From the NCBI RefSeq assembly GCF_026213295.1, contig NC_079419.1:8317061-8381060 (forward strand): a stretch of 64,000 nt of DNA, written 5' to 3'. Positions 39,756 through 64,000 of this stretch are shown here, piece after piece (position 1 is the first letter of the stretch; every line of letters starts with the position of its first letter). Under the pieces are notes generated by a model. That model was given only the letters and a program-made list of their open reading frames with translations, had not been told where the DNA came from and did not search any database. This DNA comes from Gadus chalcogrammus (Eukaryota > Chordata > Actinopteri > Gadiformes > Gadidae). Made by a program: the position numbers and the translations under genes.

Positions 39756-42700
39756 ATGTATTTGAACGGAAGTATCGACTACGCCGAGAAGAATAAGAAG
39801 AAAACAAAAGGGAAATTGTTATGTAAGTACAGACGTTTTTTCTCCTATTATTTTTGAGGATACTAAGATACAAACAAAATTATTGCATCGAATCTATTGC
39901 ACTCAAAACTACACTGAACAGTGATAGCAGCATAGTTAGGGGTCCATACTACACTCCATAGGGGTCAAATTTTCAGGTATGGTTGGTTACCAATAACCCC
40001 AACTACCTTTAAACCCAAATTTGTGGCTTCATGCAGTTTAGGAATGTCAGTGGCTCAACGGGATTATGCCGTCTACTGGTGATTCTTAGGTTGAGGGTTC
40101 GAATCCTGATTAGTGCATTATGAACAAGCTGAACATGACATTCTGTCATTGCCACTCATTTAAGAAACACAACATTGAACAGCACCTGAAATTCCTCAGG
40201 CAATTTATGAACACAAAGTAACATGCTTTCCCAGACATGTCACCACAGACGCCACACTGCCCCATGCTTAGTATTTGGGGTTACGTTAATTCTGAAAGAA
40301 ATGCCCATATATTTCCATTAATACCCCGATGTTCCTGCTCTGTCCACCTCCCCTCTCGTCCTCCACTCCCCAGGGAAAGGAGCCCAGCACAAGGCCATCT
40401 CCCGACACGTCGAAGCCTTCCCGCCTGCCTTCCCAAAAGCGGAAAAACACGGAAAAAAGGTGGCGCAGAGAGAAGGGAACAAAGAGAACCGGTCCGAGGC
40501 GGATGTCTCGGAGGTCCAGGGAGAGGTGAAGCGAAGAAGCGTGTTTGAGAAGGCCGTCTATGACCTGAAGCACTGCGAGAGGGTGATGGACGAGGTGACC
40601 TTCGGGCGCAGGGTGTCTCTTTATGAGCTACGAGGGGAGATCGGGTCTGGAAACTTCTCCCAGGTCCGACTCGGGATACACGACCTGACCAATGGTGAGA
40701 GCTCACCTGACCCTTGTTATGTTTGTGCAGGTAATCTCAGCAAAGACGCCTTGCTGAAGAGCACTTAGGCAGCGTACTGTCGATGAGAAAATCCTTGATT
40801 TGAAGTGTCCGCATTGCGTACACATATAATGCAAATGTATTCATAGCTAGGTAGGGGTACACTGGATAGATAGAAGGACAGACAAAGCAAGAAACAACAC
40901 ATTCGTAAATAAATGCAAAGCTGTTTAATTCATTCTAGTCAAGTCAAGTCTTTATTATTGCGAAACGACGCAAATCGTCTGGAATTAATTTTGGTGATGA
41001 CATCACATTAAAACTAGACACATGCGTAGTTGCCAGTGTGAAAAAACAAGACAAAGTGCTAATTCATTTAAATACCCTGAGGTGAAGGGCCCAGTTTTGA
41101 GTGCCAACCTCTATTTTCCCTCCCTTCCATGGATTCTAATGGACAGAGAGGGTGGCGGTGAAAATCCTGGACAAGGCACGTTTTGAGAAGCAGAGCCAGG
41201 AATTGTTCCACTCGGAGATCTCTTGCATGCAGAAGCTGGCCCATCCGAACGTTGTGCGCTTGTATGAGGTGGTGGAGACCTTCAAGAGACTCTACCTGGT
41301 GATGGAGTATGCAGACGGAGGAGAGCTTTTCTCCCACATCTGCACCAGTGGGCGCCTCTCAGACCTTGAGAGCAAGCTCACTTTCGCCCAGGTGCTGTCT
41401 GCAGTCAAACACATGGTAAATCCCTGCAACAGCATGAGCTTCTTCTTATTTTCAGCACATATAGCACAACTGTCTGTGAAGCTCAAAAGTCAATGCCAGC
41501 TTTAAGTCAATCAAATGAATCGACTTGTTAAATCTATGCAGACCAGCTGTAGACACACTTTGTATTATTCTAGGGTTCCATTTTATAATATATATTTATA
41601 TTTAAGTAATATATACATATTATATACAAGAACCATGATATGCTTTACCAATAAATATGTGTAAATCCACATAAAAAGCCATTAATAGCAGTTTGATAAC
41701 AGCAGGTATATTGTTTTTTTTTACACAGGCCTGAGGTATGTTTGTGTGATAATCTCTGATCTATTACATCCTGCATAAACAACATCCCGACAGGCAGTTA
41801 AACATATGCTCCGGAATACTTATCTGAGGTAAAGATCAGATATATTTGCCTTAGGACAACGGATGAAAATTAGCAATTAAGCTAACTCCGGCATATTTAT
41901 ATTGATACTCTGGCTGACATATTGATTAATGTGCACTGTCCTAATCAAATAAATAAATAATAATATAACCGGATACCTTTGCACTACACAGAAACTTGTG
42001 TAAAACATAACCTCATTTTACAGGTCACTACAGACATAAGCAGACCAAACATTAGACAATAAAAGCGTTCAAGTCATAAAAATGTAAGCTTCTACCTTTT
42101 TCCCCATCCCTCTTCCTGCCACAGCACGACAGCGACATCGTCCACCGGGACCTAAAGGCCGAGAACGTCTTCTTCACGGCCAGCCGCTGCGTCAAGGTGG
42201 GCGATTTCGGCTTCAGCACCGCCTGCGGCCGCGGCGACGCCCTGGCCACCCCCTGCGGCTCCCCTCCCTACGCCGCCCCAGAGCTCTTCGGACAGAAGGC
42301 CTACGTGGGCCAGAGCGCCGACGTCTGGGCCCTGGGCGTGCTGCTCTACTTCATGGTGAGCGGCGCCCTGCCGTTCGCCGGCACCAACCTGCACACGCTG
42401 CGCAGCTCCATCCTGCTCGGGGGCTTCGCCGTGCCGGCCCACGTGCCCCGGCCCTGCCAAAGACTCCTCACCGACATCCTGAGGCGGGTGCCGGCGGACC
42501 GGCCGACCGTGGAGCAGATCATGGCCTGTGATTGGCTGCGGGGGGTGGAGTACCCGCGGGCCTTCCCGCCGCCGGGCCTCACGCCGGGACACCTGGCCGA
42601 CGCCTCCCGCGTGCTGAGCGCCGACGAGACGGACGCCAAGGCGGCTCTGGCGGCACTGGGCGTCACGGAGCTCCACCTCCTCCGTGACCGCAGCCCGGAG

Positions 42701-42886
42701 CTGCGGGGCGCCATCACGGGGACCTACAGGGTGCTGCACCACCGCATCCAGAAGAGGAGGTCCGCGGAGGCCCTGGGGTACCACGGCGTCAGGTCCCACG
42801 TGTCGCTGGGCGGATTGGGGCAGGAGCGCGTCGACGCCGGGGGCGGGGGCGGCCGGTGGCTCACGGTGGTCTGTGTGATCATGTAG
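39756..42886 (+). CDS. nim1k: NIM1-like AMPK-related serine/threonine kinase
   Basis: Closest to NIM1, an LKB1-activated kinase of the AMPK-related group. Exons: 39756-39822 (inferred), 40374-40694, 41147-41415, 42125-42886, giving 472 residues (human NIM1 about 436). Kinase motifs in order: [11 protein letters not shown] glycine loop, VAVKIL lysine, [16 protein letters not shown] catalytic loop, GDFGFST, activation loop [16 protein letters not shown] with the LKB1-type Thr, [14 protein letters not shown]. The C-terminus ends CVIM, a CaaX-type box. Exon 1 rests on a strong GTAAGT donor, matching phase, and a Y-x-NG start resembling human NIM1. The last exon is extremely GC-rich. Human NIM1K is not in the 19p13 block, so this may be a second, diverged paralog. 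Confidence 0.85.
40049..40118 (+). mobile_element. tRNA-like SINE head fragment
   Basis: A box TGGCTCAACGG and perfect B box GGTTCGAATCC about 45 bases apart, inside intron 1 of the NIM1-like gene. No stable tRNA fold seen, so SINE-derived rather than a gene. Confidence 0.5.
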
Positions 42887-42984
42887 GGTCTGCTAAGGTG
42901 GAGAACATGGCCGTGGGTGGGGCCCCACGGGTAGCTGATGCTACTGTGGTTTACTCAGGTGGACACATAAAGTAATAGCAGATA

Positions 42985-43072
42985 TCGCTATCTCGGAATA
43001 CTGGGCAATATCCCATGATTGAGATCTCAAACTCTGGGATATTGCGTGACGTTCGTGTCGTCACGCTACTAA
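42985..43072. repeat. Unassigned dispersed repeat, copy 1
   Basis: Shares a core (CTGGGCAATATCCCATGATT then GAGATCTCAAACTC) with 62556-62648. In the presumed 3'UTR of the NIM1-like gene. Confidence 0.75.
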
Positions 43073-43456
43073 ACACTATGTAACATATAACATTAACATT
43101 TTGTCTAGTGTTGGGCCGAACAACTTTTATCAAACCACATGGATGATGTTTTTAATATGTAGACCGCAGCTGAAATTAAATGGAGGTTTTACAGTCTATG
43201 GTCAGAACCTACAAAGAAATTCTGGATACATTTTTGATCCTTTTAAAGACTTGAGGTTTAGTTTCTACAAATGTTGAATTCAAATGATTCTTAGCCTAGA
43301 CAATTATTAACATTATGCATTGCCGTCTGTCAGTAGAACCGAAAGTGCACACAAATCGTTAAGGCTAAGAAATTACCAAGGCAATCCTGTATTTTCATAT
43401 TTTGGGGGGTTTAAGTAATGTTTGACTTTTTTAAATACAGATTTTTCATGCAAATG

Positions 43457-43462
43457 AATAAA
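43457..43462 (+). terminator. Candidate polyadenylation signal of the NIM1-like gene
   Basis: AATAAA about 570 bases past the stop; the implied 3'UTR would include the dispersed repeat at 42985-43072. Confidence 0.4.
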
Positions 43463-47247
<3,785 letters not shown>

Positions 47248-48073
47248 TCATCCTCTCTTTGGCCCTTGATGGTGGTGCTTCTGTGTAAAAGCAACAAAAG
47301 AAAAAATTGGTTGAGCCGGCAGTTCATGCTTTTGAACTCACATTCAGGTTGAAAGATGCTGAAATGAACTCTTTCTGGACCTTGGTGATAGAGTAGGTCT
47401 TCATTTTGTCGACCCTCTTCATCAAAGTCGGCACCCATTCTTGTTTAGGGTCTGCGCAAATGAACCTTCCCTTCTTGAGTGTGAAGCTGAAAACATGAAA
47501 AGAACAATGTGGAATTTTTGTTCTGATAACCGCATATGTTTCATAGCCCAGGTCATTATTCCATGTCACCATGTCTTTCTATTCATCCCTCTATTTACAC
47601 TTACACTACAGCGGGTTTGCTGCAGCCTCCTTCGGGTTCTTGAATCCTGTACTTCACCACCCGATTTCTATATTTTTGCGGGATTCGTTTAGAATAGTCC
47701 AAGCAGCAGTCATCGTAGGAGCCTAAAGAAAATAAAGAATTCAATAACTTGGGCAATATAACTATAAAAAATATGGAATATGAAAATAGTATTTCCCACA
47801 GGGTAATGAGTCAAATCAAGGGAGATGTGTTCTTTAAAACCTGTACTATACATGTTTTACCATAAACCACCTGTATTGAGCAAGCTTTGTTTCAAAGTCC
47901 TGTGATGGACAAGTTTTTGAGCAACTTTCTTTCTCAGATTTTTTTCTAATGGATTTAATAGTTGCAGTCCAAAAATTTACAAAATGCAACTTTAAGGAAA
48001 GTCCCTTACCTTGTGCCATGGTGAGATAAAGGTAGGAGAGGATGACCAGGAAGGAGAGCATCTGAAACCTCAT
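47248..48073 (-). CDS. ccl25: CC chemokine, CCL25-like
   Basis: Small secreted chemotactic protein acting on a G-protein-coupled receptor; CCL25 guides thymocyte and gut lymphocyte homing in vertebrates. Exons: 48010-48073, 47605-47722, 47342-47486, 47248-47280, total 119 residues. The signal peptide is MRFQMLSFLVILSYLYLTMA. The chemokine core has adjacent cysteines (DDCCLDY), then GGC, then FICADP, giving four cysteines, with the closing WVPTLMKRVD helix. YRIQEPEGGC resembles human CCL25 (YRIQEVSGSC). RFICADPKQEWV also resembles CCL19, so the subfamily is probable, not certain. The 33-nt last exon adds a basic tail (KHHHQGPKRG). If exon 3 were not spliced at GTGAGT, the protein would end six residues later at 47324. 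Confidence 0.85.
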
Positions 48074-48559
48074 GGCTCTGCTTGTGACGGTTGCTCTCAA
48101 CAACACTGCGTCTGAGAATAAAACAAGAGACGTGTGCAATCAGTGCACCTTATCAAGGCTAGAGCACGCCCACACTGAGTCGACCTTGAACCAATATTCC
48201 CCATGTTCCTCTGATCTCTTAACTCCGCCGGAATATTTTAAGATTATATATCTAATATCTTAAGACACTTATGAGTTTCTTTTTCTTTTCATTGGCCAAC
48301 AGGAAAATGTAAAAGCTGACTTGGTCGACACCAATTTAAGAAGTTTTCATCATCGACTTCCAGTACTATATTTTGAAACGTTGAAACACGTTTCAAAATT
48401 GTAAATATAATGAATTACAATCAATCATAATGTGATGCTCTTTGATCATAATTAATGATAATATAGATCATAATAAAGGAATAACTCAAATACACACATT
48501 CATGATTTCGATGAAAAATATCTTTCGATAAATAAGAATTATTTAATCAGATCACATAC

Positions 48560-48610
48560 CTTTTATTTTCACAGAGTTGTGTGATTATCCACTCCTTCCC
48601 AGCTCTGTCT
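48560..48610 (-). promoter_or_regulatory. Likely 5' noncoding exon of the chemokine gene
   Basis: On the minus strand a stretch ending AAAAG before a GTATGT donor at 48559 follows a TATA-like CATATAAG (48635-48642) by about 25 bases. It would splice to the acceptor ATTCTCAG just above 48111. The upstream end is estimated. Confidence 0.45.
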
Positions 48611-48642
48611 ATTTCCTTGTGCAGGTAAGGCTCTCTTATATG

Positions 48643-51506
48643 GTGGCTGTGCATTGGGTGTTGTGCCAAGCATCATGTTTCAACAACTAACCTTTGTGCC
48701 TTTCGGTCTCTTTCATTCCTGTGTCCTTTCACTTTAAGCTGTTTTGCTTCATGGAAAGTGCAACCCTGCCACAAGTTCACATAGCTTGTGCCTAAATACC
48801 AACTGATTTGTCAAAGACATCTCTGTTGCTGACAAGCTGAGACCCAATACTTTCGTTCTGACCCAGATTGAAAGGTTGGGATGGCTGATAAATAGTTAGA
48901 TAGTTATAATCAACTTTTTGATTTGACTTTGATCAGTATGGAGAAACAAAAACACTGACATACTGTAAATAAAAGTCCTTGCCATAACAATGGTGTTAAG
49001 GTTTGTGAAAACTGTGGATTTCAATGACTGAAGGTTTAAGAAAAGCACGCAGGGTTGATTCCCCTTGGAATTAAATGGATGTATTTTCTATGAACAAATT
49101 TGGATTTGTAGTATTACAATGTTTTTTTTTTATTATTTTATCCTGCATGTACAAACAAGTTTGGTTTATATTGTTCTATGGTTTTGGGAAAGTACCAAAG
49201 CACTTCAAAGGAAATGTTCCAACTCATGCTGCCTATTGGGCTTCATATGGAAAGTGGAATTTCCCAAAGATATGGTTTAAAATAATCTTTATCACACCAT
49301 AAAAGTCAATTGCTAAACAACTCTTGTGGCCAAGGAATGTTTATTATACAATGTTTTAACTTTCAATTTCAATTCAATAATTAGCATGGCAGGAGTACAT
49401 GAGCTTCTACTACTCTAATAATTACTATTATAGATATATGAATATATATACATACATAATCTGTATAAGATCACATATGCGGCGCCTAAACCTCCCTTTG
49501 TTGTTTATCTCCTACGTCGTAAATTACCTCAGCTCCTAATACACAGGCATATCGTTAATTATAGTTAAGAGGTGATGTGCTGTCAAAGAGCCCTGTCGGC
49601 AATGTCATATCAAATACGCCGCAATGCTTCTATTCTTGCTTGTGAATGTGCGGTTTGCATTTCACAGTGGATGTTGTGAACCAAGCTGCATTTTGTGACA
49701 CTCAGTAGTGGGCCGTGAAAGGCCCTGGTAGACACCAGATAGTGGATCTCTGTGTTTACTCTGTGTTGATACTCGCAACCACCCGGCTAGTGCTAATGAG
49801 GCATTTCACTGAGCTCTTCTTTCTTTGCCTTCAGCGTCAGTTCTTGAGGTACCCATGTGGAACCTCAAAGACAACAAGCGCAGTTTCCTGTTTTTGACAA
49901 AAATGTCCTTCTAATAAGATACAATGCACTAATCACTATTGATCCCAGGCCATCAATTCGAATTAAGGTATTAACAGGCACCTTTTGAATGTGCCAAGGT
50001 TCTCTGCAGTTATTTCTGGATAACAATCAACAATGTAATGACACTGATGAGAAACTGCTGCTAAATTTTCAGAAAAGTTACCAACCATTAACAAGTGGTT
50101 TCAACAACGTCTCATATAAGTTGTGGAGATCTATTAGCTCTTATTCCTGGTTGTCTTTGCATGTTTATTGATCCGAAAGGATGACTTGCATTGGACCAGG
50201 ACAATGGGAGTGAGTAGGCATAGCTGTCAAAATATGACACATTGCCATAGGGGCTTGGATGCAGGCCAAATGATGCCACTGTATAAGGTAATTATCCCTC
50301 CAATAGGCTGTTTCATTTGTTCTTTATTTGTTTAACTATTATTTTGGCAGGAAAGCCCCTTTTAAGGTGAGGGCAGCCAAAGATAATCAACATTCCTGCC
50401 CTCTGGTTTTGGAGAATGAGGACATCGCATAGAATACAATTAATACATTTCTGATAAACACAAATTAATAATAATAATAATAATAATAAAACCTTACAAA
50501 TATTTTCGTAATCTGTTAAACTGCTTTAAGATGAAAACCACCCCAAACCTAAATGAAACCGTTATAATGCAAAAATAAGAAATAACTCACATTATATCTC
50601 AACAATGACTGTTGTGCTGTAGTCCATTTTGTCAGTTGGCCCGACAGATAGGTTTGTATAAAGAATTTACTCTACACATTCACACATGTGTCATATGTGT
50701 CACCCCTGGGACACATAGTGTCCCGGGGGCACTCAAATTACATTTGACTACTATTATTATTATTATTTCACTAGATATAATGCAATGTATTTAATTCAAC
50801 AAAAAATACAACCATTTTATGACCTTTTGTATTATAGCCATTCCTTGTCAATATGTAATGTCTTTCCGTCAATGGTGGTAGCCCAGTACCGGATTGTAGA
50901 ATAATTTCCCAGGTTATTTCTGGGTCGAGTGTCCCCATCTAGTGGGGAAGTTAAGAACAATAAAGTCACTGAAGATAGTGAACATGGTGAGAAAATATTG
51001 GACCCTAACTAATCGCCCAGAATGGGCCCCGTCTTGAGTAGGGGCCTTTTTACTAGCTTCGACATGCACGCGGACCTTCATTCATGAGACCCCTCGCATA
51101 ATTCTACCACGTTCATCGTCAGAGGTTTACCATACATAAATAATTCGAACCTCATTGAAAACACATACGCATGATAAATCGGTCAAGAACAATGCAGCAT
51201 GTTCTAGTTGCAGTAGTCTGAAATTTGTGTGACCAAGTTTTGATACAATTCAACAAAACAAAGTAGCCACTTATGATTAGACTGCAACGCGGAGACGCCC
51301 CAATAGATCGTTTGAATTTATTTTTTTAAACATATAAATCCGAAAGAGCGTTATTTTTTATCGATTGTGTCCAACACGATGCCAAATGTACAGCCCCGCG
51401 ATGTGTACAGCGGTGGACCACACCGGCAGACCGCTCGACTCCGGTCATATCCCAGTCTTCAACTCGTATTATCTTCGCGGTGGGTTGTGGGTGTGAGCGT
51501 AGAAGC
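48643..51506. other. Chemokine-ranbp3 intergenic region (divergent)
   Basis: AT-rich. An (ATA)n run lies at about 50468-50490. GC rises near 51.4 kb at the ranbp3 promoter. No gene recognised. Confidence 0.55.
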
Positions 51507-51509
51507 AAA

Positions 51510-63517
<12,008 letters not shown>

Positions 63518-63744
63518 GTGAGCTGCCTCCACGCCGGGGTCCTGGTGAAGCCCCTGTTCATAGGGACGGGGAATCGGCTTCACAGTACCTAGGGGCTGAT
63601 TGTGGTTCCACGCAGACGCCTCGAACGCAGTCGTGAACCTTTGTGGTTCTGCGTCGGGTTTTAGTGAGCGGACCAATCACAGCCTCCCAATTTTTGGGAG
63701 GTGCATGTCAGGCCCTTGCGGTGGACGCAAGGAGGGTCCGTCAC

Positions 63745-64000
63745 TAGGGATGTTAACCGATGACCGTTTGACCGATGGTTGACCCTATCAACGTTAACCG
63801 ATCAATCTTGTTCACACAAAAAGATGATCAGATGAGGTGACTTATTGGAAGTTGGACGGACACGCGTCTCTAGCCCACTGTTTAACTTCTCCTCAAGTCT
63901 TAATTATTCCCGCGTGCGAGTGGCGGAGAATATGATCTCTAAATTATGATGGACAGTAGACGCTATACTACAGTTGGCCATCTCATTCCAAGAACTTTTT
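63745..64000. mobile_element. Possible start of a hAT-type element cut by the window edge
   Basis: TAGGGATGTTAACCGATGAC looks like a hAT terminus with internal short repeats (ACCGATG). The other end is outside the window. Confidence 0.35.

Noticed and set aside
39434..39796. 120-codon ORF as an independent gene
   Set aside because: No recognisable domain; it overlaps the better-supported kinase first exon, so it is reported only as a possible upstream ORF.
42152..42799. 215-codon frame antisense to the kinase exon
   Set aside because: Mirror of a GC-rich coding exon; no family features and no splice context.

Overview
The window is nuclear DNA of a teleost fish. The evidence is spliced vertebrate genes with GT-AG introns, fish-type hAT and Harbinger mini-transposons, tRNA-derived SINE pieces, and a very high load of long CA/GT, GA/CT and tetranucleotide microsatellites. 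That microsatellite density is reminiscent of cod-like fishes (Gadiformes), but the order is an inference. The gene set tpm4, rab8a, cib3, ccl25-like and ranbp3 matches genes I know from human chromosome 19p13, so this looks like a conserved vertebrate synteny block.

Layout. 1-5 kb: repeat-rich flank. 5.5-14.1 kb (+): tpm4, with two alternative first exons (1a, 1b) and two alternative last exons (9a muscle-type, 9d). 16.5-18.9 kb (+): rab8a, complete in 8 exons. 22.4-26.2 kb (-): cib3, complete in 6 exons and convergent with rab8a. 28.5-30.4 kb (-): admp, a BMP-family ligand, 5 exons. 31.9-37.4 kb (-): pinhead (pnhd), a secreted cysteine-rich protein, 7 exons, directly upstream of admp on the same strand. 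39.8-42.9 kb (+): a NIM1-like AMPK-related kinase with a very GC-rich last exon. 47.2-48.1 kb (-): a CC chemokine, best placed as CCL25-like. 51.5-63.5 kb (+): ranbp3, 16 coding exons, with the last exon beyond the window edge.

The genes do not form one pathway. The meaningful functional pair is pnhd-admp, a tandem arrangement known from other chordates and tied to dorsoventral patterning. Both genes carry a TATA box at a plausible distance, and both have T-box-like sites upstream.

The main structural surprises are these. A minisatellite runs into the admp stop codon. Two closely similar, oppositely oriented hAT-type elements flank exons 8-11 of ranbp3, and one of them sits inside a GT microsatellite. 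A (GT)n tract faces an (AC)n tract across a short spacer near 4.6 kb. Pinhead shows a three-fold internal repeat. An upstream ORF overlaps the inferred kinase start codon. Exon boundaries were placed by reading splice sites and family protein sequence; none was tested with transcripts.
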